From NCBI GenBank assembly GCA_020740775.1, contig JAHEWK010000024.1:648625-712624 (forward strand): DNA of 64,000 nucleotides. The letters run 5' to 3'. Source of the DNA: Ilyonectria destructans. Its lineage: Eukaryota; Ascomycota; Sordariomycetes; Hypocreales; Nectriaceae. Shown here in pieces: positions 21,641-34,189 of this stretch. Below the pieces are notes generated by a model. That model had not been told where the DNA came from, ran no database searches, and saw nothing but the letters and a program-made list of their open reading frames with translations. Positions within the stretch are counted from its first letter, which is position 1; every line of letters starts with the position of its first letter. The position numbers and the translations under genes were made by a program.

Positions 21641-22241
21641 ACGGGACGTGGAGAATTATGGAGTAATGACTGGAGTACGAAAAGGGTACTGATAACTACT
21701 GGGGCAGTAGATTGTGGACGGGTGGTATACGGGCGGCTACAGGTGCGGCTCCACGACAAATACAGGGAGAGGCGCACTATGTATAGGTGCTCAGAGCAGC
21801 ACAGCCCTTCTCTCAGCTTGAGCTGCCTGGGCGCCTGGTGGTCAGCTGCTCCTCCCCAGTCCTGGATGTGAACGTCCCGTCGTCTTCCTCATCCCACCCT
21901 CACTCACTACTCCGCCCTCCGCCCTCCGTCTCTCATCTCGCAACTATCCTCATAGTTCCCCGGCGTCGTCGTCGGGTCTCGGGCTCCTCCCTCCGTCCCA
22001 CCGAAGCCCACACCGAAGCCGCACGTCGCCGCTGACCGCCGAATTTAGCTACGGTTCTGCCGCTGGTGCTGCGACCGGTGCTGCTACTATCGGTCATCGC
22101 CCTCGCTGGCATTGGTACTGGCCGCTTCTGGGCCGCCACCACCTCCGCCCGCCTCTCTTCTTTTGCGTGCGCACACCACGCTCTCAGCGCAACGCACGTC
22201 CACGCCCACTCCAGCCCACGCCCGCCGCCCGCGAAACCACC
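21641..22241. other. Leader and promoter region of the WD40 gene
   Basis: Strongly C/T-rich from about 21880 to the start codon. It is probably the promoter and 5' untranslated region of the plus-strand WD40 gene. No separate gene is seen. Confidence 0.5.
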
Positions 22242-24359
22242 ATGAGCCAATCACAGCACTTCCCCCCTTCGCTGCGTCAGGCCGGCTCCGTCTCTGGCCC
22301 AGCCTCTGGTGCTGGCTCTGGCTCTGGCCCTGGTGCGGGCTCTCGCTCTAGCTCCCATCATCACGACGAACTGCACATGTCGGGCCTGAGCCAACCCGTT
22401 GCCCCAATGTCCATGTCGCCCCAGGACTACGAGTACGACTACCCGCCGCAGATCAAGCTCGGCCACTCCTCTCCCAACCCCAATCTCAATCCCAATCCCA
22501 CCTTTGCTTCCAGCTCCAACTCGGCCAGCTCGGTGCCCAACGTCCTCCAGCCAGCCGGTGGCCTGTCCGCCGCCCGTGCCCCAGCCTCGCCCAATCCCTC
22601 GACGACGCCGACCACGATGCACCAGCCGCAGCCGCCGTCTGCCTCATCCTCTGCTTCCGCTGCCGCTTCATCTGCTCACCAGCAACCACAGCACCATCAT
22701 CATCAATCGCAGTCGCAACTCCCCTACTCGTCCTCGGGCTCGTCCTCCAAGCCCTCCTTGAGCATGTCTCACAGCTACTCCCGCTCCAGCCCGGCCGCCG
22801 CCTACGAGGGCTCCTCTAGCTATCATGCCTACACGCCCACCACCCCGGGCGGCGCCTCCCAGCTCATGTCGCCTTCCGACCCCTCCAAGTACAATGCTCC
22901 GGGCTCCCAGCGCAACATCTCGAACACCCCGCTCGGCCTCGCTGACATCCGGCCCCGAGCTGACTCGAGCATGTCTGATGGCACCCATGGCCCTCTAGGA
23001 TATGATCTCGCCAACGCCCAACCCGGCACCAGCAACTACTTGGCTCCCTGGGCCATCTACGCCTTCGACTGGTGCAAGTGGGCGCCTCAAGGCAATGGAG
23101 CTGGCAAGCTGGCCGTGGGAAGCTACCTGGAGGATGGTCACAACTTTGTACGTGTCTGACCTGCGATTCCTTCGCTCCTCCATACCTTTAAACTGTCGTG
23201 CTAACCCTGCTGTTCAGATTCAAATCCTCGATAGTCAACTCACCCCAACTCCCCAGGACGTCTATGCGCCGGGCTCATCCAAGTACAACCTCGAGTTCAC
23301 AAAGGTTGCCGAAGCGACGCACTCCTATCCCGTCACCCGCCTACTGTGGGAGCCGCCTTCCTCTCAAAAGCAGTCCACCGACCTCCTCGCAACCTCCGGT
23401 GATCATTTACGCCTCTGGTCTCTCCCTTCCGAAACCCCTGCGACCCCAGGAAACACCATCACCCGTAGTGGCCGTGACGCCGCCGTGGCCAAGCTGACCC
23501 CGCTGGCGCTGCTTTCCAACTCCAAAACCCCAGATCACACTGCGCCACTGACTTCCCTCGACTGGAACACGGTATCCCCCAACTTGATCATCACCTCGAG
23601 CATAGACACGACCTGTACCATCTGGGACATTCCCTCATTGACCGCCAAGACTCAGCTCATCGCCCACGACAAGGAGGTTTACGATGTTCGATTCTGCGCC
23701 AAGAGTGTCGATGTCTTTGTCAGTTGCGGCCAAGATGGAAGCGTCCGAATGTTCGATCTGCGAAGCCTCGAGCACTCGACCATCATCTACGAGCCAACCG
23801 GAAAGGAAGAGAGGGGTATGTTAATACGATCCCTGGAGCGGCGCCAAATGACAGACACAAGTTACTAATATATGTGATAGATGCCAATGGCGGTCGCATA
23901 AGCCCGACGCTTGCGCAGCAGACCATGGCGAATCCCCCGCCTCTGCTGCGGCTCGCAACCTCTCCACATGACACTCACCTCTTGGCCACTTTTGCCCAGG
24001 ACTCTAACATCATTCGCATCCTAGATGTGCGACAGCCTGGCCAGGCCCTCCTTGAGCTCCGCGGCCACGGTGGTTCCGTCAATTCTATTGAGTGGTCGCC
24101 ACTGAGACGAGGAACGTTGGCGTCCGGAGCCGACGATTGCCAGGTCCTGATTTGGGATCTCCTCAACTCCAACAACCCTATGGGTCCCCCCATCAACGGC
24201 GCTCCTCAGCCGGATAACCAACGCAGCCCAGTGGCGAGCTGGCAGTGCGATTATGAGATTGGCAATCTTGGCTGGGTGCCTCATCTTCCCAATGCTGACC
24301 GTGGCGAGTGGCTAGGAGTGAGCGCTGGTCGGGGAATTTGGGGAACACGGGTTATGTAG
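22242..24359 (+). CDS. WDR68/DCAF7-like WD40 repeat protein
   Basis: Three exons (22242-23147, 23218-23815, 23881-24359) give 660 residues. The start at 22242 has a strong ACCACCATGAG context; the frame is open 25 codons further upstream. Residues 1 to about 270 are low complexity, rich in Ser, Pro, Gln, His and Gly. The conserved core then begins with APWAIYAFDWCKW and GAGKLAVGSYLEDGHNFIQI. This is the hallmark of the WDR68/DCAF7/AN11 family, scaffold proteins that bind DYRK-type kinases and other partners in nucleus and cytosol. WD repeat ends visible are LRLWSLP, CTIWDI, VRMFDLR, IRILDVR and VLIWDLL, and the protein ends GRGIWGTRVM. The frame is kept through both short introns. The long N-terminal extension is common in filamentous fungal versions. 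Confidence 0.92.
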
Positions 24360-25025
24360 AGTGCCCGTCATTGGATGGACTGATGTCTTCACGTCGCGCT
24401 GAACAGACTGCGATGGGTCTCGTGTTGCGCGATTGTCCACTTTGAATCATGTAGAATCTGGCTGGTTGGGTCTGGTACAAGCATTGTGCGAAGCCCGGAG
24501 TTTTCGGGGGTCGGGTTGTTAAGTCATATTGGAGCCAGGGTACTGGATAAAATTGAGGGATGTGATGGCAGTGGACAGCATGTTTCGGGCGGCAGGCTAT
24601 GATATTTGAGACGATTGCTTCTGATGTCACACTGAGCTCTAGGCCAGAGTCGCCGGTACGATTCGGACAATGGCAACGACGAGGATGGTAACCCCTCGGT
24701 GGGAGGAAGGAGTATCTGCAAGCGGTTGAGACGATTTATCATGTTCGCTTCAAGTCTTCCGCATTAGAAAGAGCAAATACCTCATTTCGGGTTGTCGGTC
24801 TACTCCGGCCAACTTGGTTGAAGACGCTCACCAGGGTTGAGGGGGAGACGGCTCTTTGACGGCCACTCCTAGAACCATAACGTGTCGCCTCACTACTTAT
24901 ATAGACAGGCTCGACATGTGCTATGAATGGTATCCAACAGAGCAACGAGCATAGAGACTTTATTAAGAGGACCTTACGAAATGAAGGTGTTACCAATTTC
25001 TCGATCATATCTCATGTCACGCCTC
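24360..25025. other. Convergent intergenic region
   Basis: Between the 3' ends of the WD40 gene and the oxidoreductase gene. No supported frame. Confidence 0.5.
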
Positions 25026-26184
25026 TTACAGCCGCGGTTTCGACGAGTCCGTCACTCCCTCACTCACCCTAATCACTGCCTTGCCCGAAATCTTACGGTT
25101 TGATAGATCATGGAGTGCTTGAGGGACGCTGTCAAGGCCCGGGTAGCAGTGGGAAACCGTTGGCCGGATCTGGCCGCTCTCCATGAGAGGTTGAAGTTCT
25201 TGCCACATGAGCCGCCGTTCGTCGGGATCTCTACGAAGAGACTCTCCATATCGCTATCAAGACCATGGTTAGAAGACTTCCAGCACATCAAGTTGGTTTG
25301 CACTGAACTCACATATCCGATCAGAGTCGCCTGCTTCAACAATACCCGGTTCATGGCTATCTTTTCCATTTGACCATCCAACCCCGCGAAGCCCGTGACG
25401 AGCACTCTGCCACGATGCGCGAGGCATTTCAAACTGCGATCAACGAGACCGACGGGATCAAACACGACATCCACGCCTCTGCCACCTGTCTCTTCAAGAA
25501 TTCGTTCCCACCAGTTGCCCTGCGTGTAGTTGATGCACTTGCTCGCACCCAGGCTCTCGGCATATGTGCACTTCTCTGCAGAACCTGCAGTTCCCAGAAC
25601 ACGGCAACCCATTGCCACGGCGATCTGGGTAGCCATTGCTCCTATTCCACCAGCTGCGGAGTGGACAAGAACCGTCTCGCCCGCCTTTAGCCCGCCGCGG
25701 AGGACCAAGGCTCCGTAGGAGACGGGTAAGGTTGCTCCGAGTGCTGCAGCCTCGGTAAAGTCCCATGACGCCGGTATCTTCTGGAGCGAACCTGAGTCTT
25801 CCCGAATCACCACAAACTCGCAATAGGACCCCCCGCAATCCCCAAACACCGCATCGCCGGGCTTAAAGGATGATGCAGCCGGTGACGAGACGACGATGCC
25901 CGCAAATTCCAACCCAAGCGTAAAGGGGGGTCGTACTAGACTCTTGTTGTTTTGATGCAGCCCTTGCGCCTAATATTCGTCAGAATACCTAGATCATATA
26001 TAGGCAAATATGCCGACTGGGAATGAAAATGCGCCGCACGTACATATAAGATATCCACGAAGTTGACACCGGCTGCCACAACTCGGATCAGAATTTCGCC
26101 CGCCCTTGGCTGTGGAGGCGGTACATCTGAGACCCGGATATCGTCGAGAGAGCCGCAAAATTCGTGCACTACAATCGCTTTCAT
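25026..26184 (-). CDS. Quinone oxidoreductase-like MDR dehydrogenase
   Basis: Three exons (26044-26184, 25313-25969, 25026-25253), all joined in phase 0, give 341 residues. It begins MKAIVVHEF, the usual start of zeta-crystallin/NADPH:quinone reductases. It continues with GVNFVDILYAQGLHQ, in which the join falls after Tyr47, and TLGLEFAGIV. The Rossmann-fold coenzyme site is VLVHSAAGGIGAMATQIA, followed by the DVVFDPVG block and the C-terminal SGKAVIRVSEG. No zinc-ligand cysteines of the alcohol-dehydrogenase type are apparent, which fits the zinc-free quinone reductase branch. The probable reaction is NADPH-dependent reduction of quinones or enones in cytosol or mitochondria; the substrate is unknown. 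A plus-strand intron boundary (GTACGT) confirms the first exon. Confidence 0.9.
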
Positions 26185-26736
26185 GGTCACGGTTTGATCA
26201 ATGAACTGCCCGCCGTGTTATGCAAGGATCACCGAGGTTGTAATTCACTCTAGCATCAAATACCCGGTTGAGGTCTCTATATACGCTATAGTGTTGTTCC
26301 GCGCTTGTCCTATATCATCCCGAATTGCCGTGAGGGGAAGACTCTAGCAAATGTGATTTCTTTGGCTGCTGAGAACCAACCTCCTTTCTTACCGTGGTAC
26401 GAATCGGCAAGACGAGACCGATGGAGACCGTACAGTGTATTCCCCCAGTGATGCATTACAGTTGGCACCGTGATGGCTGCATAATTCGACATAACTGAAA
26501 CCATAAAGTGCTGGCTTTTTATGCACACCCTCAATGGCCGCTGTTTAGCCGAGAGCCAGCAGAAGCTCTGACAGCATCGGGAAACTTTAGCTAAGCGTGC
26601 CTGTTTCTTTGACGTCTACATACGCGCTCTCGTCCTCATCTTTCTTCATTCATTAATTTTCCCTCCGCCATCATTTGACGTTGCCTCCCTCTGTCCGCGA
26701 CTGCTGCCTCCCCGTGGTGGCTCCCCCAGAGACACG
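26185..26736. other. Divergent promoter region (oxidoreductase / spt5)
   Basis: This 550-base stretch separates two divergent genes and must hold both promoters. No gene is seen. Confidence 0.5.
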
Positions 26737-29700
26737 ATGGCTTCGTCGAATGACCGATCGCGCTTTGAAGACTCCGAAGACGAGGAGGACTTTAACCCTG
26801 CCCCGGCCGACCTGTCTGAAGAGGAAGCTGGCGACGACGATGCCGATCAACAGTTAAGATCAGAGGCGCGCGGAAGCAGCCCTGCTCCTCGTCGTGATGC
26901 CGATGATGATGAGGAGGGCGCAGAGGAGGAAGAAGACGATGTCAGGCGTCCTGCCGCTGCCGCTGACGACGACGACGACGACGACGATGAGGAAGACGAG
27001 GACGACGAGGATGAAGATGACGTTCAACAAGTGAGTAGCTCACAAATGCCTCAAACCGCCAGCGAGCTCATCGCGCGCCTTGCCCCTGACTTTTGCTGAC
27101 ACGGGTAACTTGTAGGGGCACCGTCGCAAGCGTCGCCGAGACAGGCGCAATGCCTTCTTCGATATCGAAGCCGAAGTCGACGATGAAGACGAAGGAGAAG
27201 ATGATGAAAAGGATGGCGAGGAGATTGGAGACTTCATCGATAACGCCCACATTGACGACATGGTCGACAGCGGTCGGAACGATGATCGACGCCATCGCGA
27301 ACTCGATCGCCGCCGAGAGATGGAGTCCAGCATGGACGCGGAGAAACAGGCAGAAATCCTGCGGCAGCGTTACGGCAATCGCAGATCTGCAAAGGGCTTT
27401 GGCGACGCGTCGATTGTCCCCAAGCGCCTCCTCCTGCCCAGTGTCGATGATCCAAGCATTTGGGCCGTGAGGTGTAAGGAAGGCAAGGAGCGCGAGGTCG
27501 TCTTCTCAATTATGAAGCGCATTGAAGAGCGTGCCGGAACCAAGGATGAGCTTGCCATCACTGCTGCTTTCGAACGTGGCGGTAACGAGTCTGTCATGAA
27601 GGGCTTCATCTACGTGGAAGCCCAGCGACAAACGGATATTCTCAAGGCGCTTGACAGTATGCTCAACGTCTATCCGCACTCAAAGATGATTTTGGTCGAA
27701 ATCAAGGACATGCCTGAGCTTCTCCGTGTCACCAAGACGCCAACCCTGGAGCCAGGCGCCTGGGTTCGCCTGAAGAGGCCTGTTAAGCACAGCGGAGACT
27801 TGGCACAGGTCCTAGATGTCACCGAGAATGGCCTAGAGGCAAGGGTTCGATTTATCCCTCGACTAGACTACGGTGTGCGCGACGATGCGCTGTCAGTCAC
27901 TGCTGATGGAAAGCGCAAGAGGCCTTTCGGCATGTCAGGCCCGAAACCACCACAGAGGCTCTTCAGCGAGGTGGAGGCCCGAAAGCGCCACCCGCGCCAT
28001 ATTCAAGGCAATCCCACCACCAACACTTGGTCGTACATGGGCGATGAATTCGAGAACGGCTTCCAGGTTAAGGATGTCAAGATTCAACAGCTTGTGGTTA
28101 CCGATGTGAACCCAAGTCTCGAGGAGGTCACCCGATTCGCTTCAGGCGCCGAGGATGGTACGGAGAATCTCGATCTCAAGGCCTTGGCTGCCAGTCTGAA
28201 GGATAGCAACACCCTGGTTACCTACCTTCCCGGCGATATTATCGAGGTGTACTCGGGCGAGCAGAAGGGTGTGGTTGGCAAGGCGACCAGCGTTCAGGGA
28301 GACATTGTCACCATGTCCGTCACGGAAGGTGATCTTGCCGGCCAGACAATCGAGGTGCCCATCAAGGGACTGCGCAAGCGGTTCAGAGTCGGTGACCATG
28401 TCAAGGTCATTGGAGGCAGCAGGTTCCGGGACGAGGTGGGAATGGTGGTCAAGATCTCCGAGGATCGCGTGACCCTCCTTACAGACCAGACCAACACCGA
28501 AGTCACCGTCTTCAGCAAGGATCTTCGTGAAGCCAGCGACATTGGCGGACAGGGAGCACTCGGGCAATACGAGCTCCATGATCTGGTGCAGCTTGACCCC
28601 ACAACCGTTGGTTGCATTGTCAAGGTAGACCGCGAGTCGCTCGTGGTCCTTGATCAGTTCGGTGATACCCGGCAGGTGATGCCTTCGCAAATCGCCAACA
28701 AGCTGCCCAAACGAAAGCAGGCCGTTGCTGCAGACCGCGACGGCTCTGAGATCCGACTCGAGGACGTGGTGAAGGAGTTTACCGGCCAACAGCGACAGGG
28801 AAAGATCATTCACATCCATCGATCCTATGTCTTCCTTCACACAAATGACAGCAAGGAAAATGCAGGCGTCTTCGTCACCAAAGCAAGCATGGTCAACACT
28901 ATTGCTGCCAAGGGCGGGAGAGTCAGCGCTGCCTCAACGGGCCCCGACCTGAACACGATGAACCCAGCGCTCAAGATTCACAAGAACGGCGCCGAGAACA
29001 AGCCTCAACAACCCATTAAGATGTTTGGTCGGGACAAGGCCATCGAGCAAACTGTCATTATTAAAAAGGGAGCCTACAAGGGTCTGCTGGGTATTGTCAA
29101 GGATACGACGGACACACATGCGCGTGTCGAACTGCACACCAAGAGCAAGACTGTCACTGTGCCACGCGATAGCCTCGCCTTCAAGAACAGGATGACCGGA
29201 GCCACGATTGATATCAACACACGTGGCCGAGGTGGTGGCGGCGCGGGCCGAGGCGGAGGCGACAGAGTGCCGAGTTGGCAGGGAGGTTCTCGAACGCCAA
29301 TGGCCAGCGGCAACTCCGATCGAGTGCCCGCCTGGGGATCACGAAGTAAGTACCGTCATATTCCAACCCATGTTGTTCCGTGGCTAACAATACCAGCACC
29401 TTCAGCGAGTGGACGAACACCAGCGTGGAAGGCTCAGGACATGTCTGGGGCCAGGACGCCGGCTTGGGCAGATGGCTCCCGGACCGTTAATCCCTATGAC
29501 GGCAGCCGCACTTCATATGGTGCCGGATCGCGCACTCCCGCTTGGCAATCCGGAGCGAGAACTCCGGCTCCCGGGGACGCTTTCGGCGCTGGATCTCGAA
29601 CTCCTGCGTATGGTGGTGGTGACAGCTGGGCGTCGGGCTCCAAGACTCCTGCGTACGGAGCATCCGCTCCCACTCCTGGAGCGAGTGGCAATGACACCTG

Positions 29701-30043
29701 GGGTTACACGCCTGGGGCTACTGGCTCGTCCAACCCGTACGATGCTCCCACACCTGGCGGTGCTCTCCTTGGAGCCCCTACTCCTGGTGCGATGAACGCT
29801 CCCACGCCTGGGGCCTACTCAGCACCAACACCTGCGGCGAACGCGCCCACTCCGGGAGGCTGGCAGGGCGGCTGGGGCGCTGACTCTGCCCCAACGCCGG
29901 CAGCCGGAGCTCCCACGCCAGCAGCAAGTGGCTTTGCGGGATCGGGAGGCTACTACGGGGCTCCAACTCCAGCCGCCTACGGAGGAGCACCCGAGACTCC
30001 TGCAGCAAGCGGGCCGAGGTATGCGGATGAAGACGACGATTGA
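26737..30043 (+). CDS. spt5: Transcription elongation factor Spt5
   Basis: Three exons (26737-27030, 27116-29345, 29397-30043) give 1056 residues. The N-terminal 180 residues are highly acidic with a basic [13 protein letters not shown] patch. The NGN domain follows ([20 protein letters not shown] through [15 protein letters not shown]). A series of KOW domains comes next, each with the [34 protein letters not shown] or [13 protein letters not shown] type of turn. The C-terminal region is a long repeat array built on S-R-T-P-A-W and A-P-T-P-G/A units, the substrate of elongation-linked kinases. Spt5 with Spt4 binds RNA polymerase II as DSIF, controlling pausing, processivity and capping. The second intron is only 51 bases, a multiple of three without a stop, so intron retention would still give a full-length protein. 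Confidence 0.96.
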
Positions 30044-30509
30044 TCTTCTGGTTGAGACGAGGGGCTACTCTAGCCAAGGTGGAGGAGGATGCGAGGCTGC
30101 ACATTGGCGTTTTGGGGATTGTATAATAGAATCTGTGTACCAGACGAGCCGTCAGATCTTTGGAGCCGCGGCCGTCTTCCAAAATGAATTCAAGGTCGAT
30201 TTAGTTAATAGGCGCTGGCCACTGCCAGTAAGTCATATCTTGAAATTTGATATTTGCCAGTAAAATGCAAATAATACCCTACGGGAGGTCATTATTGTCT
30301 CATTCTGTGAGGTGGTGTGGTCGTCGAGAATACTCTATCAAAGCCCGTCAATTGCCGCCGCCTTATCGATACGACGGCCTCGGTCCAAGCGACGTCGAAA
30401 AAAAGCAGACGATCGCTCAACTGCTCTCTACCACCCCAAAAAGGAAGCAACTTCGTACACATCGTATCACCAATTGCACTCACGAGGTGTGCGAGCGAGC
30501 GGTGCCGAA
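30044..30509. other. Intergenic, no separate gene
   Basis: 3' flank of spt5 and promoter of the next plus-strand gene. An in-frame extension upstream of 30510 is open but lacks any support as coding. Confidence 0.45.
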
Positions 30510-31184
30510 ATGGCGTCCCTTCCCCGAATCCAGCGATTGCTCCTAGAGCGCATCGATCGAGCGCAATCGTCAATCCGACCGTCCAACCTTCGAGCTCTCT
30601 CCACCACATCTTCGAGACATGCCACTCCTCCCTCAAAGCCTCCAGCAGCTCCCCGTCGCGCTGAGACTGCCTCGCGCAGCCGCGAAGCCCAAAGCAAGCC
30701 ATCACGAACAGGGCGGCCTTCACTACCGAGCCCAACTATCCGTGTGACACCTTCTGCCCCCAAGATCTCCCGACCAGCCCCGAGCCCCGCCAGCCCCTCA
30801 AGTCCCGTTGCTCCGGGCCCGACCCAAGAGGCGATACGCGCTGCCGAGTCGCGAGAGGCGGCGCTACGGACCGCGCGGCTGCGGCGTTCCGGACAACGCC
30901 AGGAAGAGGCTATGGAGGAGGTCAAGAAGCAGCTGGCCAAGAAGGAGTACCAGAAGCGGTATAACAGCGCCGCCCGGAAATGGGTGTCTTCAATTATAGC
31001 GCTGCCCATCTTGCTTGTGACGAGTTACTACCTCTTTTATCGACGTGAGTTTCTCTGGTCCAGCCGCGTCCGTTTAGGAATGCCGCATCAAAGGGTTGAT
31101 GGCTAACAATATGCGTGATGTACAGTGGCATTGGGACATGCGCCAAAGACGCTGCCCAAAGCGAGAGACGAGGATGAGGAATAG
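30510..31184 (+). CDS. Single-span, probably mitochondrial protein
   Basis: Two exons (30510-31044, 31126-31184) give 197 residues. I chose the start at 30510 because the next 35 residues form a basic, Ser/Leu/Arg-rich, acid-poor segment ending RALSTTSS, typical of a mitochondrial presequence. A Pro/Ser/Ala-rich stretch follows, then a charged helix (RQEEAMEEVKKQLAKKEY). One hydrophobic segment comes next, at about 160-177 (WVSSIIALPILLVTSYYLFY), with a short tail after it. This layout suggests an inner-membrane protein with a single anchor. The intron sits directly after the membrane segment, and joining restores LALGHAPKTLPK and an acidic end. I do not recognise a named family. Confidence 0.7.
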
Positions 31185-32190
31185 ACCCGAGGAACCAAGT
31201 TGCATGCATCGACAAACTCCCGGCACCCTTGTGCGTCTTTCGTAACAGGGCAACCAAGAAATTACAGAGGCACAACGAGCCTGGGCCGAAATTACCCAGG
31301 TCCACGTCTTAGGGTGAACTTCAGTGGTCAATGATGCAGAGCCAGAGCCGATTGATTCTTGGCAATTGGGTATCAGGGCCTCTCATCAAACTGGCTCCCA
31401 TCGAGCCAAGTCCCACCAGGATCCCTATACGGTCGACCAAAGATATCCTCCGCCATCAGGAATCTTAGGTTTGTCAAGTCTGGAGAGGATCCTATCAGCT
31501 GCCCATAACTTCATCACTTGCCTCGACCCGAACAATGCGACGAGATAACGTGCCGCAAACAATGTCACCACATGTTGGACATGGAAAGTCTGTGGCGGGC
31601 GAAAGCTTCTCACGGGGCTATTGTTGATGTTTTATGCATCGGCATCTAGCTACAAGGCGTATTCTTTGGGTGACTCAACCTCGACATTCGATCCCGCTGC
31701 GCCAACGCAGCTTATGATTGGATCAGCTCAGTTTGCGTCGGATTTGAAGACGGAACCCTGCTTGACTTGGGCGGCCGAATTACACGGTACGCTGCATGAA
31801 ACGCGGGACTGAGTTAGCTAGGCATGAAGGAACTTATGTTGATTTGCAGTTTCTCATGCCATTCTGAACCATACTCTACATAGAGACGAGATTCAAATCA
31901 AGGAAAGTCAAAGATAGGGTCCAATTTCGACGATTCACCGTGTGTGCATTTCATCTATGACACTCCAGGTATCACAGAATCTGTATACGATTTCGATTGC
32001 AAATAATATGCAACGGTATTATTAGGTCATGTGTCGATCTGACACCCGAGTCGTCTATTTCTGAATTGTCTAGTAACTCACAATCCGTGAAACACTGTTT
32101 CCAACGCTTAGCGATAGCTGGACTATCACCGAGGTTGCGCCAGCCTAGATGCAGTCCCTTCGATCCAACACCAGTGACGGGGTGCCCTGC
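31185..32190. other. Intergenic, 1 kb, no gene
   Basis: Between the mitochondrial-type gene and the decayed Gag-like frame. Only short frames; nothing recognised. It may include flanking retroelement debris. Confidence 0.4.
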
Positions 32191-33012
32191 CTATTCAGAA
32201 TCAATGAGCTCCTGGGGGATCTGTCCCGTTGTCTTTCGGACGAACCCCTCCATCCAACGAACTCGAGCGTCCGATGCTTCCTTCTTTTCTCTCTTGGCCC
32301 GGTCGGTCAGCTCCTTCTTGGCCTCAAGTACTCGATCATAAGCGACCTTTAGCCCGCCAGCAGTCCGAGCTGACAATCTGAAGGCCTCTCTCTTCAGGTC
32401 TGCGTCGGCCAGACCTATCACAAAAAACTGGAGAAACTTGTCGAGGGGGTACTGCTCCAGTTTGGAGAGGGCTCTCTCTCCCGGGGTAGGGGTGTCGCGA
32501 CCTCCCACTTGCAGAAGGCTGGCGAGGCATCTGTAATAGACGGCAAACAATGGCTCGCCAGACATCTGGTCATCTCGCACATCAGCCACTAAATTGAGAT
32601 TTACGTCCACCACACGCTGAGGTTAACGGCCCTTCAGGACGGTCTTCACAGTCACGACGACATCCTCGGTGACAGACGCTGCCGGGTTATCCAGCTTTGT
32701 GAAGATAGGCTGGGTAGTGCTCAAGCTGTTGATAAAGGTGGTTGCCTCTCCCTCCAGGAGCACGTTCATCGTCTTCAGAATATAGTAAGGGGATAATTCC
32801 TCCTGATAATCATCAAAAGCCACGTCAAGCTTATTCAACCACCGTTTTGCAGGCCGGGCTCCATCAAACGTCCCCACAGTCTACATGATTGACAGCTTGT
32901 AGGGCATTATAGCAGTAGTTAGGGTGCAATAGCCCGATGCAGTAATCAGCTCAGGGGTGTCAACAGGGGACTCCAATGACGACGTCAGAGTCAGGGAGCT
33001 AGGGAAGGTACC
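32191..33012 (-). pseudogene. Decayed LTR-retrotransposon Gag-like frame
   Basis: One continuous minus-strand frame interrupted by two stop codons, TAG near 32888 and TAA at 32623-32625. The reading contains FDGARPAKRWLNKLDVAFDD and LKTMNVLLEGEATTFINS, then a helical, Lys/Arg-rich C-terminal part (RVLEAKKELTDRAKREKKE). This matches the general form of the N-terminal Gag region of fungal LTR retrotransposons. No zinc knuckle, protease or polymerase follows. Both stops, and the TAA bounding the frame at 33013-33015, could have arisen from Gln codons by CpA to TpA change, as RIP would make, although the region is otherwise not A+T-rich. It is a relic, not a gene. Confidence 0.6.
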
Positions 33013-33102
33013 TTAGTGCAGTGTCTTTAGGGCAGAGTGAGTGGTTGTGTTTCGTGGGATAGGTTGTGTTCTTAGGTGGGTGGTCTGCGAGTAGAATCTC
33101 AG

Positions 33103-33141
33103 TATTGCTATTCGCACACGATAATATTGCTATTCGCACAC
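33103..33141. repeat. Short direct duplication
   Basis: The 17-base sequence TATTGCTATTCGCACAC occurs at 33103-33119 and again at 33125-33141, a 22-base period. It lies just upstream (minus-strand sense) of the Gag-like frame, where an LTR or leader would be expected. Confidence 0.7.
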
Positions 33142-34189
33142 AAGGTCGGACTCTATGCCTTCCCAACATATCATCCACTTTTTGGTTTCGAAGTATACCC
33201 GTGAGTTGGGTATCTCGTCAAGTGGTAAACCTCCACTTACTTAAGGAAGTGCGGGAAGTAGATAATAAAGAGGGTCAGTGGCCCTCGTGGCAGGCAATGG
33301 GCTGGGCCCAGCTTTCTCCCATACCAACAACCCCCTCCCTGCGTCTGCACGTCCCAGTCCCGGCTTTTTATATCGAAATAGATGATGGTGGCCGCTACCA
33401 CCAGGTTGATAGGGACCAGGTCTCCTGGGTGGAGACCCGGCATCTGCTACCTTCTCTCGCAGTTCCTCACGATCTGCCATGTAGCTCACAGCCAGGTCTG
33501 TATGCACTGGCCCCGATGGCTTCGAGCAGGTACCATTCAGCAAGGCTACTCGAATGGCATGGTTCCTCAGAGTAGGATGATGGGTAACCAGCACGTCCCT
33601 TGCAGAGACACCCAACAGGATCTCGGCGGGGCTCTCCCCTCTGCGAGCCATACCATCAACAGGCGGGCTTTGGGGCTGTAGCGGAAGGGTTGACGTAGCA
33701 GGTGGGTGGTAGGGAGCCGACTCAAGCGGGAGCTCTGCCCACCAGCCTGGTGGTGCTCAACTTGCTCGCGAACTGGCCGACGGGGGATTCACAGATGACG
33801 CATTTTTTGGTCGTCGGCGTCCATACCACGGTAAGGCAGCGGCCGAGACCGTAGCAATTCGAGGTGCCTGCCATTGATGTTATATCAATTCACATTCCTC
33901 TGCGGACCTCCCAAAGATGGTAAGTTGGCCACAACCAATGGGTCGAACAAATTTACTGCGATATTATTCGTCCCTTATTATTTCGGATGTTTATATGAGA
34001 TAGTAAGACAAAGTTGAAAGCCTCGAAATGGATGATAGAAGACTAATGGAAGACTAATAGAAGATGATAGGACTAGGAGATAGAATGTGGAAGACTGGTT
34101 GTCGATTAGAGAGCCACGGTTGATCAAATGCCAAAACAGAACATGGAAGACGAAGTGTCTCTTGAAGTGCCCAGCACACTCTCCAGAAG
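33142..34189. other. Gene-free stretch, possible retroelement debris
   Basis: A minus-strand frame of 136 residues at 33241-33651 (ESPAEILLGV near its start, LREKVADAG and a Pro-rich end) faintly resembles the C-terminal end of an element Pol protein, and it lies next to the Gag-like relic. The likeness is weak. The remaining part, to 34189, is the 3' flank of the NUP gene. Confidence 0.25.

Noticed and set aside
29346..29396. Treating Spt5 exons 2 and 3 as one exon
   Set aside because: GTAAGT, CTAACA and CCAG signals with correct spacing favour a real intron even though the frame reads through.
33241..33651. Calling the 136-residue minus frame an integrase gene
   Set aside because: The likeness is weak and no catalytic triad or zinc motif is visible, so it is only noted as possible debris.
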